Numbered from the stretch's first letter, positions 1 through 9,249 are shown. The stretch is 37,860 nucleotides of DNA from an uncultured Woeseiaceae bacterium (GCA_947259145.1 CAMYLB010000309.1:1-37860); one strand, 5' to 3'. Numbers and translations: made by a program. The notes: generated by a model not told the origin, from the letters alone.

Positions 1-290
1 CTGCAATTCGTTTCCATTTGCCGGATCTGTTTGGCGGCGCTCTCGCCGACCACGGCGAGGTCCCGGAAACTGGTGACCGGGGTCGTCGGGGTCGAGTGAT
101 CCATGGTTGGCAGCGTGAGGTCCGGCCGTCGCACGGTCAGTCCATTTTCCCGCAGCACGGTAAATGCCTGCGGAGTGGTTACCTCATGGATGATGTGCAG
201 GGCGATGTAGAGCACTGCCGGTGTCTCGGGTGTTTCCTCGACGACGACGTGGTCCGACCACACTTTTTCGAACAGAGTTGTTTTGCTCAC
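1..290 (-). CDS. leuC: 3-isopropylmalate dehydratase large subunit (LeuC), N-terminal part, truncated by window edge, GTG start
   Basis: Reverse strand translates as (V/M)[49 protein letters not shown]...TMDHSTPT, matching the LeuC N-terminus; directly downstream of leuA. Confidence 0.9.
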   Translation of the reverse strand, partial: MSKTTLFEKVWSDHVVVEETPETPAVLYIALHIIHEVTTPQAFTVLRENGLTVRRPDLTLPTMDHSTPTTPVTSFRDLAVVGESAAKQIRQMETNC

Positions 291-302
291 CCTGTTGTCA
301 GC

Positions 303-1868
303 CTAGATTGTTGCTTGTTCAGGCGTCGGCCTGCCGGGTCCGGAACTTCCGTATTGCTTGCGTCGAAGAATGCGGTTCATTACCTCGAGGCAGGCGCGGC
401 AGCCGGCTTCGACGATATCGACGCTGGTGCCGCGACCACGATAGCTCTCGCCGTCATATTCGACGGTCACCGTGACCTCGCCCTGGGCGTCCTCGCCAAT
501 CGATGCGCTGTGCAACTCAAAGTTCTTCAGCGTTATTTGCACGCCTGTGGCTTGCTCAAGTGCGAGAAACGCAGCGGCAACGGGACCATCACCGTGCGCG
601 CTCTCCGTCTTGTCATCGCCATCCTCGCCAATAAGCGTGATGGCAGCCGTTGCAGGTTGGTCGGTGTGTGTCTGAACTTCAAGGGACTTCAGCGTCCACG
701 GCCCCGACGACGCACTGTCGGCATTCATGATGATTGCTTCGATATCGCCGTCGTAGACGTCTTTTTTCTTGTCGGCGAGCTTTTTGAATTCCTGAAAAGC
801 TCGATTGGTCTCGAACTCATCGAGTTCAAACCCCAGCTCCGCTACACGATTGCGAAATGCGTGCCGACCGCTGTGCTTGCCCATGACCAGATTGGAGCGG
901 CTCAGGCCGACATCTTCGGGCCGCATGATCTCGTAGGTCGACGCGTGCTGCAGCATGCCATGCTGGTGTATGCCGGCTTCATGCGCGAACGCGTTTTCGC
1001 CAACGATGGCCTTGTTTCGCGGGGTGTGCATGCCGGTGATATTCGAAACCAGGCGCGAGGTCGGGTAAAGCCGAGTCGTATCGATGCCGGTTTCGAGGCC
1101 GAAGAACTCAGCCCGGGTCTTGATCGCCATCACCGCTTCTTCGAGGCTGCAGTTTCCGGCACGTTCGCCAATACCGTTAATCGTGCACTCGATTTGGCGG
1201 GCCCCGGCATTGACAGCCGCCAGGCTGTTGGCCACAGCCATGCCAAGATCGTCATGGCAGTGCACGCTTAGAATAATGTCATCGATATTGGCGACATGCT
1301 CTCCAAGGTAGCGGAACAAGCGATCGAACTCGGCGGGAACCGTGTAGCCGACCGTATCCGGAATGTTGACGGTCGTGGCCCCGGCCTCGATCGCAGCGGA
1401 AACCACTTCAGCGAGATAGGAAAGCTCAGTTCGCGAGGCATCCTCTGGCGAAAACTCCACGTCATCGACGAGCTCTCGAGCCATCTTGATCGCACCAACG
1501 GCGCTCTTGATGATTTCCTCTTTAGCCATCTTGAGCTTGTGCTCGCGATGAATCGCGCTGGTTGCGACAAACACGTGAATGCGGTGACGATCCGCACTTT
1601 TGACCGCTTCGTAAACTTTTTCGATGTCGCCTGCAGTGCAGCGCGCAAGCCCGCAGATTATGGGACCGAAGTTCCTCTCAGCGATCGCTTTGACAGACTC
1701 GAAATCCCCGGGGGAGGCCGCCGGGAACCCCGCTTCGATGACATCGACCTTGAGTTCTGACAGCGCCTTCGCAACACGGAGTTTTTCGCTGAGCGTCATG
1801 CTGCAACCCGGGGCTTGTTCCCCGTCACGCAAGGTCGTGTCGAAAATGCGGATCTGCTTGTCGGACAT
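303..1868 (-). CDS. leuA: 2-isopropylmalate synthase
   Basis: MSDKQIRIFDTTLRDGEQAPGCSMTLSEKL..., HCHDDLGMAVANSLAA, NGIGERAGNCSLEE; the ORF track start at 2051 is upstream of the likely ATG at 1868. Confidence 0.95.
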   Translation of the reverse strand: MSDKQIRIFDTTLRDGEQAPGCSMTLSEKLRVAKALSELKVDVIEAGFPAASPGDFESVKAIAERNFGPIICGLARCTAGDIEKVYEAVKSADRHRIHVFVATSAIHREHKLKMAKEEIIKSAVGAIKMARELVDDVEFSPEDASRTELSYLAEVVSAAIEAGATTVNIPDTVGYTVPAEFDRLFRYLGEHVANIDDIILSVHCHDDLGMAVANSLAAVNAGARQIECTINGIGERAGNCSLEEAVMAIKTRAEFFGLETGIDTTRLYPTSRLVSNITGMHTPRNKAIVGENAFAHEAGIHQHGMLQHASTYEIMRPEDVGLSRSNLVMGKHSGRHAFRNRVAELGFELDEFETNRAFQEFKKLADKKKDVYDGDIEAIIMNADSASSGPWTLKSLEVQTHTDQPATAAITLIGEDGDDKTESAHGDGPVAAAFLALEQATGVQITLKNFELHSASIGEDAQGEVTVTVEYDGESYRGRGTSVDIVEAGCRACLEVMNRILRRKQYGSSGPGRPTPEQATI

Positions 1869-1917
1869 CGGATTGATCCTCCGGTTTTTCCTCGGTTTCG
1901 TTAAATGGCGACGCTGG

Positions 1918-2847
1918 CTAGTCTTCGAGCCAGTCCATGCGGCTGCGCAGGTCCGCGCCGACTTTCTCGATCGGATGGTCGAGATCGGCCTGCATCCTGC
2001 GTTTGAACTCGGGCATGCCATTTTGGCTCTCGGCGATCCAGTTCTTGGCAAAAGTGCCGTCCTGGATTTCGTTGAGGATATCTTTCATCGCTGCACGTGA
2101 TGACTCGTCAACGACTCGAGGCCCGCTGACCATGTCCCCCCAGGCCGCCGTGTCGCTGATGAACTTGTGCATCTTCCTGAGGCCGCCTTCATGCAGTAAA
2201 TCGACGATCAGCTTGAGCTCGTGCATGACCTCATAGAACTCGGTGGCGCCGCCACAAAGTACAGCCTGTTCGCCGAACAGGTCCGTTTCGGTTTCCTCGG
2301 CAAAGGTCGTCTCGATCACGCCGGCTCTTGCGCCGCCAATACCGGCCGAATAGGCCAGGGCGATTTTGAGTGCGTCGCCGCTTGCATCCTGGTGTACGGC
2401 GACAAGGCAGGGAACGCCGTGGCCTTCTTCATATTGCCGACGCACCAAACCGCCAGGCCCCTTGGGGGCAATCAACGCAACATTCAGGTCGCTGCGCGCT
2501 TCGATCTGTTTGTAGTGAATGGCAAACCCGTGCGCGAACATCAATGTGGCGCCATTGTCGATGTCGTCCACAACGGACTCATAAAGTGACTTCTGAACCA
2601 TATCCGGCGTGAGGAACATGACGATCTTTGCATTCTTGACCGCATCGTTCGGCTCCATGACCACCAGTCCGTCAGCCTCCGCCTTGGCCCAGCTTGCGCC
2701 GCTCTTGCGCAGGCCCACGACGACATTGAAGCCGCTGTCCTTGAGATTCAGGGCGTGCGCGCGACCCTGGCTGCCGAAGCCCAGTAGGGTGATCTGGCTT
2801 TCTGCCAGGCAGGAAATATCGACGTCTGATTCCGAGTACATTTGCAT
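1918..2847 (-). CDS. ilvC: Ketol-acid reductoisomerase, apparently with an internal in-frame deletion of about 20 aa
   Basis: [80 protein letters not shown]. The segment usually between GGATE and (F)E.(M/L)HELKLIVDL is missing. Confidence 0.93.
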   Translation of the reverse strand: MQMYSESDVDISCLAESQITLLGFGSQGRAHALNLKDSGFNVVVGLRKSGASWAKAEADGLVVMEPNDAVKNAKIVMFLTPDMVQKSLYESVVDDIDNGATLMFAHGFAIHYKQIEARSDLNVALIAPKGPGGLVRRQYEEGHGVPCLVAVHQDASGDALKIALAYSAGIGGARAGVIETTFAEETETDLFGEQAVLCGGATEFYEVMHELKLIVDLLHEGGLRKMHKFISDTAAWGDMVSGPRVVDESSRAAMKDILNEIQDGTFAKNWIAESQNGMPEFKRRMQADLDHPIEKVGADLRSRMDWLED

Positions 2848-2877
2848 GGGTGTTCCTCAGCCTGATGCAATTTTCAT

Positions 2878-2913
2878 AAAAAAAACCCCACTATCCATTT
2901 GGATGCGGGGTTT
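2878..2913 (-). terminator. Intrinsic terminator / attenuator hairpin upstream of ilvC
   Basis: Minus strand AAACCCCGCATCCAAATGGATAGTGGGGTTTTTTTT: CCCC/GGGG and ATCC/GGAT paired arms followed by a T run, about 30 nt before the ilvC ATG. Confidence 0.8.
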
Positions 2914-2937
2914 ACGTGTCCGTACGCTGGATACGCG

Positions 2938-3018
2938 CTACCCGCTGTGCCTCCCAAGGAGGGCAAGTCGCGATACGCGCAGACTAAAAGCCTGTGAGTT
3001 GTGTTGCGATCCAGTCAT
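2938..3018 (-). CDS. Putative 26-aa leader peptide of the ilvC attenuator (MTGSQHNSQAFSLRVSRLALLGRHSG)
   Basis: ATG at 3018, TAG at 2940..2938; lies between a sigma70-like promoter and the terminator; contains L-V-L-LL codons (CTG, GTA, CTT, CTC, CTT) just before the stop. Confidence 0.5.
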   Translation of the reverse strand: MTGSQHNSQAFSLRVSRLALLGRHSG

Positions 3019-3026
3019 AGCGCCGA

Positions 3027-3055
3027 ATCATGTTGTAACGCAGGAATGATGTCAA
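3027..3055 (-). promoter_or_regulatory. Sigma70-like promoter for the ilvC-leuA-leuC operon
   Basis: Minus strand TTGACA (3055..3050), 17-nt spacer, CATGAT (3032..3027). Confidence 0.65.
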
Positions 3056-3602
3056 CCACTGCATAACCAGTTACGGCTGTTACTAAACAAATCCGATTAA
3101 CAAATATTCCTAAGCTCATAATTAAAAAGGGCAAACTTGTACTTACGTTACGGCCTCATCCGACCTTATATATGGAGCTCAAAAACACCTTCGCCCGAAC
3201 GCGCCGGTGCAGCCGGCCATTGGCATCGTCGTGATCGTGTCGTTGCATGTTAATCACGAATAACGAAAGTAGCGTTATGTTGTTAAGAGTTATGTAGTTC
3301 ATGGGCTGGCGATCTGGCAAGCATGTGTTATTCTTGGCTCCGAAGTACAGGGGACATCACAAAAGTATAGGAACACTTGGCGGGGAAGCCTCGGCAATGC
3401 CGCGGCGGCCAAAAACTAATTAGTAGAGAAAAAATCAAGTTCCAGGAAAGTTTGTCGCCGCGCGGCGTAAGTGGAGAGGAGCGCGTGCACAAATCGCTAC
3501 ATGATCTGCTTTATCAGTTTTCAGCTATGCATGTATTCAGTGGATACGTTGCATGTCTCTCCGTAACTATTAACAACAACATACGACTTTTAAGGAGCGT
3601 TC

Positions 3603-4382
3603 ATGAATCGGTGCATTAGCAGCAGTCGGCGCATTACCGCAGCGTTATTCGCTACAGCGGTGATCTTGCTTTCCGGCAGCGTATTCGCCCAGTCCGTCAA
3701 TCAGGTATTGCAGGCTGATCAACGCAGATTGAACCTTGCGCAACAATCGCAGGAGCGTATCAACAAAATTGTTCAAGGTACTCGTTCCCTCGAGGACCAG
3801 TACAGGTCCATTAACAAGGAAATCGACGGACTCAAGGTCTACAACCGGCTGATGCGGGCCCAGGTTGAAGGGCAGTCGGCCGTTCTGGAAGACATCGGAT
3901 TGTCGATGGACCAGGTTGACGTCATTAACCGCCAGATCTTTCCCCTGATGGAACGCATGATCGACGGACTCGACCAGTCCGTGAAGCTCGACATTCCGTT
4001 CCTGATGGACGAGCGCAACAAGCGCATTGCGGGTCTGCAAGGCATCATGGAGCGCTCCGACGTCAGCGTCGCCGAGAAATTCCGCAAGGTGATGGAGGCG
4101 TACCAGATCGAAAATGACTATGGCACGACCATTGAGAATTACACCCAGTCTTTGACCATCGACGATGCCACGCGCTCGTTCAACATGCTTCGCGTCGGTC
4201 GCATCGGGCTCTACTTCCAGTCTGACGACACCAAGATTACGGGTCGTTGGGACAATGAAGCGCGTAGCTGGGTCGTAGATGACTCCGCGCGAAACGAAGT
4301 GCGCAAAGGTCTGCGGGTGGCCAGACAATTAATTGCACCGGAACTCATCATTGTTCCCGTTCCAGCTGCGGAGGCTAATTAA
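3603..4382 (+). CDS. DUF3450 family periplasmic coiled-coil protein
   Basis: Signal peptide (ALFATAVILLSGSVFAQ), coiled-coil region, first gene of a TonB/ExbB/ExbD cluster; pattern matches DUF3450 partners of TtpC. Confidence 0.85.
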   Translation: MNRCISSSRRITAALFATAVILLSGSVFAQSVNQVLQADQRRLNLAQQSQERINKIVQGTRSLEDQYRSINKEIDGLKVYNRLMRAQVEGQSAVLEDIGLSMDQVDVINRQIFPLMERMIDGLDQSVKLDIPFLMDERNKRIAGLQGIMERSDVSVAEKFRKVMEAYQIENDYGTTIENYTQSLTIDDATRSFNMLRVGRIGLYFQSDDTKITGRWDNEARSWVVDDSARNEVRKGLRVARQLIAPELIIVPVPAAEAN

Positions 4383-5750
4383 ATGAAACGTATTACACTC
4401 ATTATTGCCGTCGGACTGCTGAGTCTGGGTTTTGTTGGCACGGCCAACGCACAGGACGACAGTGCTCGCAGCATGGCTGAGCTCTTGCGTCTGATCGAGC
4501 AGGGACAGGCACGCGACTCGCAGGAAGCGCGCAAACGTGAAGCTGCCTTCGCACAGAACAAGAACCAGCAGCAGTCGCTGCTGAACCAGGCACGTGCGGA
4601 GCGAACTCGTGAAGAACAAACGAGCGCCAGCCTTGAAGCGAGTTTCGAGAAGAATCAGCAGCAGATAATCACGGCTAGACAGGCCCTCGACGAGCGCCTG
4701 GGCGCCCTGAAAGAGCTGTTTGGCGTGTTGCAGACCGTGTCTGGTGATGCGCAGGGTCGATTCAGCGCTTCCCTGACCAACATTGAATTCCCGGATCGTT
4801 CGGCGTTTCTCTTTGAGCTCGGCGCCAAGATGGCCGGGGCCAGCAGCCTGGCCTCGATTGCGGACATCGAGACTTTGTGGGGAATGCTGCAGAAGGAAAT
4901 TGTCGAGACCGGCAAGGTTACTCGCTTCAATCACCTCGTCACGAAAGCCGATGGCCAGCAGGAAGAAATGGAAGTCGTTCGAGTTGGCGCCTTCAATATT
5001 GTTTCTGAGAACGGCTACCTGGAATATGACTCGGGCGAGAAGTCGATCGCCGAGCTGCTGCGTCAGCCTGAAGGTCGTTATGCCTCTACGGCGGGTGACC
5101 TGATGGATGCCGATGGCGGCGCTGTCGATTTCGGTATCGATGTCACCAAGGGTGGCATCCTCGGATTGCTCGTGGAATCGCCGACCGTTAAGGATCGCAT
5201 CGAGCAGGGCGGCATTGTCGGTTACTGCATTATTGCGCTCGGTATCATCGGGTTGATTATCGCAATACTGCGCTTTTTGGCACTGTCCAACGCCAGCCGC
5301 AAGGTTACTGCGCAGCTGAAGCGGGACACGGCAAGCGCCGACAACCCGCTGGGTCGCGTACTGGCTGCTTACGAAAGTAACAGGGGTGCCGATACCGAAA
5401 CCGTCGAGCTGAAACTTAGCGAGGCGGCTTTGAAGGAGATGCCGGACCTCACCAAGGGGCTGCTCTTCATCAAGGTGGTTGCGGCTGTCGCACCGCTCAT
5501 GGGTCTGCTGGGTACGGTTACCGGTATGATCAAGACCTTCCAGGTGATCACACTTTACGGTGCTGGTGATCCGAAGATGATGGCCGGCGGTATCTCACAG
5601 GCATTGATGACAACGGTACTCGGACTTGTCGTAGCAATTCCCATGGTCTTGCTGCACACGGTCGTCAGTGGTCAGAGCCGCAAGATTGTCAACATTCTTC
5701 AGTCTCAGAGCGCTGGCCTCGTGGCACAGCACTCCGAACGGAATGGCTAG
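4383..5750 (+). CDS. Large MotA/TolQ/ExbB proton channel family protein with N-terminal periplasmic coiled coil (TtpC-like)
   Basis: N-terminal signal peptide and coiled coil, then KVVAAVAPLMGLLGTVTGMIKTFQVIT and GGISQALMTTVLGLVVAIP. Confidence 0.9.
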   Translation: MKRITLIIAVGLLSLGFVGTANAQDDSARSMAELLRLIEQGQARDSQEARKREAAFAQNKNQQQSLLNQARAERTREEQTSASLEASFEKNQQQIITARQALDERLGALKELFGVLQTVSGDAQGRFSASLTNIEFPDRSAFLFELGAKMAGASSLASIADIETLWGMLQKEIVETGKVTRFNHLVTKADGQQEEMEVVRVGAFNIVSENGYLEYDSGEKSIAELLRQPEGRYASTAGDLMDADGGAVDFGIDVTKGGILGLLVESPTVKDRIEQGGIVGYCIIALGIIGLIIAILRFLALSNASRKVTAQLKRDTASADNPLGRVLAAYESNRGADTETVELKLSEAALKEMPDLTKGLLFIKVVAAVAPLMGLLGTVTGMIKTFQVITLYGAGDPKMMAGGISQALMTTVLGLVVAIPMVLLHTVVSGQSRKIVNILQSQSAGLVAQHSERNG

Positions 5751-5767
5751 AGCCGAAAGGAGTCGCC

Positions 5768-6295
5768 ATGCTTTGGCTTGCTGACAGTTTCGAAGCCATA
5801 CGAGATTTCATGAGTCTGGGTGGCCCCGTACTCCGGGTCATCGCAGTGACCATCTTCCTGATGTGGGTCGTCATCGTCGAGCGGATCATGTTCTTTCGCA
5901 CATCGATGGGCAAAATGTCACGCGAGATTTATGACAATTGGGAATCGCGGCCGGAACGTAAGTCCTGGAATGCGAAACAGATCCGGGAGTTGATGATCTC
6001 GCGATTCAGCGAAGCAACGAATCAGGGTATCAACCTGATTCAGACGCTCGTCGCACTTTGTCCCTTGCTCGGCCTTCTCGGCACGGTAACGGGCATGATC
6101 AGTGTGTTCCAGGTCATGGCGGTCTCCGGCTCGGGTAACGTCCGTGCGATGGCGGCCGGCGTATCTCAGGCCACGGTACCGACCATGGCAGGGATGGTCG
6201 GGGCGCTTTCGGGCGTCCTCCTGGTCACTCTTTTATCCCGCCGCGCCGCCCGTGAAGTCGAATTCCTTGAGGATTCGCTCACGATGGATCACTAG
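5768..6295 (+). CDS. exbB: MotA/TolQ/ExbB proton channel family protein (ExbB)
   Basis: LVALCPLLGLLGTVTGMISVFQVMAVSGSGNVRAMAAGVSQATVPTMAGMVGAL. Confidence 0.9.
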   Translation: MLWLADSFEAIRDFMSLGGPVLRVIAVTIFLMWVVIVERIMFFRTSMGKMSREIYDNWESRPERKSWNAKQIRELMISRFSEATNQGINLIQTLVALCPLLGLLGTVTGMISVFQVMAVSGSGNVRAMAAGVSQATVPTMAGMVGALSGVLLVTLLSRRAAREVEFLEDSLTMDH

Positions 6296-6307
6296 GGGAC
6301 AGTCGCC

Positions 6308-6718
6308 ATGCGAAAACATCTGGATGATATCCATGTCGACGAGGATGAGAATGAAATCAACCTGACGCCGATGCTGGACGTCGTATTTATTATGCTCATT
6401 TTCTTCATTGTTACGGCGTCATTCATTAAGGAATCAGGAATCGATGTCAACCGGCCTGATGCTCCAGTAACTGAGTCCACGCCGGAAGAAGCGAACATCC
6501 TTGTAGTGATCAGTTCCAACGATGAAATTTTTATCGACAGGCGCCTGATCGATCCGCGTGCAGTCCGTGCGAACATTGAAAGGCTGCATGCAGAGAACCC
6601 GAAAGGATCGGTGGTGATCCAAGCTGATAACAAGTCATCGAATAAAGTACTTGTGGAGGTAATGGATTCCTCCCGAAGCGCCGGGGTTTACAACATTTCG
6701 ATCGCCGACAAACGATAG
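6308..6718 (+). CDS. exbD: Biopolymer transporter ExbD (copy 1)
   Basis: EINLTPMLDVVFIMLIFFIVTASFIKESGIDVNRP; VVIQADNKSS. Confidence 0.92.
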   Translation: MRKHLDDIHVDEDENEINLTPMLDVVFIMLIFFIVTASFIKESGIDVNRPDAPVTESTPEEANILVVISSNDEIFIDRRLIDPRAVRANIERLHAENPKGSVVIQADNKSSNKVLVEVMDSSRSAGVYNISIADKR

Positions 6719-6743
6719 CCCTGCACTCACCAGGACAATAGCA

Positions 6744-7154
6744 ATGCGAAAAAGACAAGGTTCGATTGGTGTCGACGAGGAAGAAAATGAGATAAACCTG
6801 ACGCCGATGCTGGACGTCGTGTTCATCATGCTCATTTTCTTCATTGTGACGGCGACATTTATCAAGGAAGCCGGCATCCAGGTCGAGCGTCCCGACACGA
6901 TAACCGCCGATTCCCAGGACGACGCATCCATACTGATCGCGATCAGTGCGAATGACGAAATCTGGATTGATCGCCAGAAGCGAGACCCGCGCGCGGTTCG
7001 CTCAATCCTCGAGCGTTTGCACGCTGAAAACCCGAAAGGTTCAATCGTCATACAGGCTGATGAAAAATCAACCCACGAGACGCTGGTTATCGTCATGGAA
7101 GCGGCGAAGGGTGCGGGCGTGACTAACGTAGCCATCGCATCCGATGACGGCTAG
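6744..7154 (+). CDS. exbD: Biopolymer transporter ExbD (copy 2)
   Basis: EINLTPMLDVVFIMLIFFIVTATFIKEAGIQVERP; tandem paralogue of the preceding ORF. Confidence 0.92.
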   Translation: MRKRQGSIGVDEEENEINLTPMLDVVFIMLIFFIVTATFIKEAGIQVERPDTITADSQDDASILIAISANDEIWIDRQKRDPRAVRSILERLHAENPKGSIVIQADEKSTHETLVIVMEAAKGAGVTNVAIASDDG

Positions 7155-7238
7155 GAACAACGGCGCAGGAAGTTTGTCGAATTACAGTGGAGTTGTCGGC
7201 GACATACACCGGCAATTCCCGTTGAGGAGAACCGGACC

Positions 7239-7844
7239 ATGATAGGTCGTTATGTATTTTCAATAGTGATCGGCACGATCGTTACGCTGAGCCTGCTGTT
7301 CGTCATGCAGTTACTCATCGTTACGGGTAAGACCGCGCTGACAGATCCTCGCGAACGCCACAAACTTGAGTTCGTCCGCGTAAAGCGCAATGAGAACCTG
7401 AATATCGCGGACCTGACTCCGGAAAAGCCGCCGAAACCACCCGAGACGCCGCCTGAGACCCCACCTCAGGAGCTGGACAACATCAATCCGGACGCACCGA
7501 CCATCAATGTTGCAGCGCCCACAGTTTCGGCGGACACGAGTATCGGTGGCCCCGGCGGCATGAATATCGCTGAAGGCGACTATCTGCCGATCGTACGCGT
7601 AGCACCGGTTTATCCGGCGCGCGCCCTGTCGAGGGGTCTCGAGGGATTCGTCGACTTGTCATTTACTGTCACAACCGCGGGGACAGTCAGAGACCCGATT
7701 GTTCTTCAATCGTCCAGCAGCCTGTTTGAGCGTGCGGCGATTCGTGCCGTGCTCAAGTTCAAATACAAGCCACGCGTAGTCGACGGCGTTCCGGTTGATG
7801 TGCCGGGCGTAAAGACACGAATTTCATTCCAGCTTGAGGAATAA
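7239..7844 (+). CDS. tonB: Energy transducer TonB
   Basis: One N-terminal TM segment, Pro-rich EKPPKPPETPPETPP, C-terminal VAPVYPARALSRGLEGFVDLSFTVTTAGTVRDPIVLQSS. Confidence 0.9.
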   Translation: MIGRYVFSIVIGTIVTLSLLFVMQLLIVTGKTALTDPRERHKLEFVRVKRNENLNIADLTPEKPPKPPETPPETPPQELDNINPDAPTINVAAPTVSADTSIGGPGGMNIAEGDYLPIVRVAPVYPARALSRGLEGFVDLSFTVTTAGTVRDPIVLQSSSSLFERAAIRAVLKFKYKPRVVDGVPVDVPGVKTRISFQLEE

Positions 7845-7896
7845 CGCCTGCTACTTGCCAGGGCGGAAAAAGTTATTCAAGAGGATCTTTTTTGAC

Positions 7897-9249
7897 ATGA
7901 ATATGAATCGCGAAATTTCTCTGAAGCTATGCCTTGCGTTAGTCGTCGGCGTACTTGCTTTCGGTAGTGCCGGGGCGCAAAAAGCTACCGACGAAGACAG
8001 AGATAAAACCAAGACCAAGCAGGCGCAGGCCGTTAGCAAGGAAGTGTATGAGCGTATCCAGAAAGCTCAGGAAATGGTTGATGCGAAGAACTACAACGGG
8101 GCGCTAAAATCCCTGAACAACCTATACAATCCTGACAAGCTTACCGAGTATGAACAGGCCAATGTGCTGAACTACATTGGCTTTGTTTATTACAACATGG
8201 ACGACACCAAAAACGCGATTCGTACTTATGAAAAGATGCTCGCGATCCCGACATTAGAGCCGCAGCAAGCAAAACAAACAACGTTTACGATGGCGCAGTT
8301 GTTGACGATGGAAGAGCAGTATGGAAAGGCGCTCACTACGCTGGATAAATGGTTCGTGCTTGAGACGAACCCGGCGCCGGAGCCATTCATTCTGCGGGCA
8401 CAGATCCTCTATAACCTCGAGCGTTACAAAGAAATGGTATCGCCGATAGAAAACGCGATGCGTGTCGCGAAGGAACGTGACAAGCCGCCGAAGGAGAATT
8501 GGTACGGCTTGCTGAACTTTGCGTATTTCCAGCAGGAAAATTACGAGAAGGTCCGCGATATACAAATTATTTTGTTGGAAAACTGGCCAAAAGCGCGCTA
8601 CTGGAAGTCACTTGCCGGTGCGTTTACGGAACTCGGCCAGGATGAGAAGCTGATTTACGCCTACGATGCAGCGCACACGCAGGGCATGCTGGAAAAGGAC
8701 ACCGAATTCGTGACCATGGCGCAGCTTTATCTGCAAGCGGAAGTACCCTACAAAGCGGCAACGCTGCTGGAAGAGAAGATGAACGCCGGCATCGTCCCGA
8801 AAAGCGAGAAGAACTATCGTCTCCTGTCACAGTCATGGATGTTGGCCCAGGAAGATAAAAAGGCCATTCCGGCGCTGCAGGCGGCCGCAAAACTTGCGAC
8901 GCACGGCGAACTTAATCAAAGGCTCGCCAACACGTACCTGAATATCGGTAACTACTCGGAGTGTACTAAATCCGCAAACGATGCAATTCGAAAAGGCGGC
9001 CTCAAGAACCCCGACAATATGCAGATTTCACTGGGCATGTGCCTGTACAACCTGCGTCGCTATTCGGACGCCAAAGCGGCGTTTAGAAAAGCGTCTGAGA
9101 CGCCACGCTCTGTACGCACAGCAGATCAGTGGATAAGGGTTATCGATGCGGACGTAGAGCGAAATCGACAGATCAAGCTCGCCGAAGAAGCTGCCCGCAA
9201 GAAACGCCAGGAACTGGACGCGAAGAAAGCCAAAGCCCTGCGCGTCTGA
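7897..9249 (+). CDS. Tetratricopeptide repeat protein of the TonB cluster
   Basis: Signal peptide MNMNREISLKLCLALVVGVLAFGSAGAQ, TPR-like repeats (NVLNYIGFVYYNMDDTKNAIRTYEKML). Likely ATG at 7897, not the upstream 7834 start. Confidence 0.8.
   Translation: MNMNREISLKLCLALVVGVLAFGSAGAQKATDEDRDKTKTKQAQAVSKEVYERIQKAQEMVDAKNYNGALKSLNNLYNPDKLTEYEQANVLNYIGFVYYNMDDTKNAIRTYEKMLAIPTLEPQQAKQTTFTMAQLLTMEEQYGKALTTLDKWFVLETNPAPEPFILRAQILYNLERYKEMVSPIENAMRVAKERDKPPKENWYGLLNFAYFQQENYEKVRDIQIILLENWPKARYWKSLAGAFTELGQDEKLIYAYDAAHTQGMLEKDTEFVTMAQLYLQAEVPYKAATLLEEKMNAGIVPKSEKNYRLLSQSWMLAQEDKKAIPALQAAAKLATHGELNQRLANTYLNIGNYSECTKSANDAIRKGGLKNPDNMQISLGMCLYNLRRYSDAKAAFRKASETPRSVRTADQWIRVIDADVERNRQIKLAEEAARKKRQELDAKKAKALRV

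Noticed and set aside
18-1271. 417-aa plus-strand ORF antisense to leuA/leuC
   Set aside because: Shadow ORF: the minus strand encodes convincing LeuC and LeuA; this translation shows no family motif.
2985-3032. Alternative leader ORF MIRRYDWIATQLTGF upstream of ilvC
   Set aside because: Its ATG lies inside the predicted -10 element, so it would not be in the transcript from that promoter.
2609-3049. 146-aa plus-strand ORF over the ilvC start and leader
   Set aside because: Antisense to ilvC and to the attenuator; no motifs.
3377-3619. 80-aa plus-strand ORF before the DUF3450 gene
   Set aside because: TTG-started, no motifs, overlaps a structured region and the real downstream ATG at 3603.
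3645-4328. 227-aa minus-strand ORF opposite the DUF3450 gene
   Set aside because: Antisense shadow of a clear signal-peptide coiled-coil protein; no recognisable motifs.
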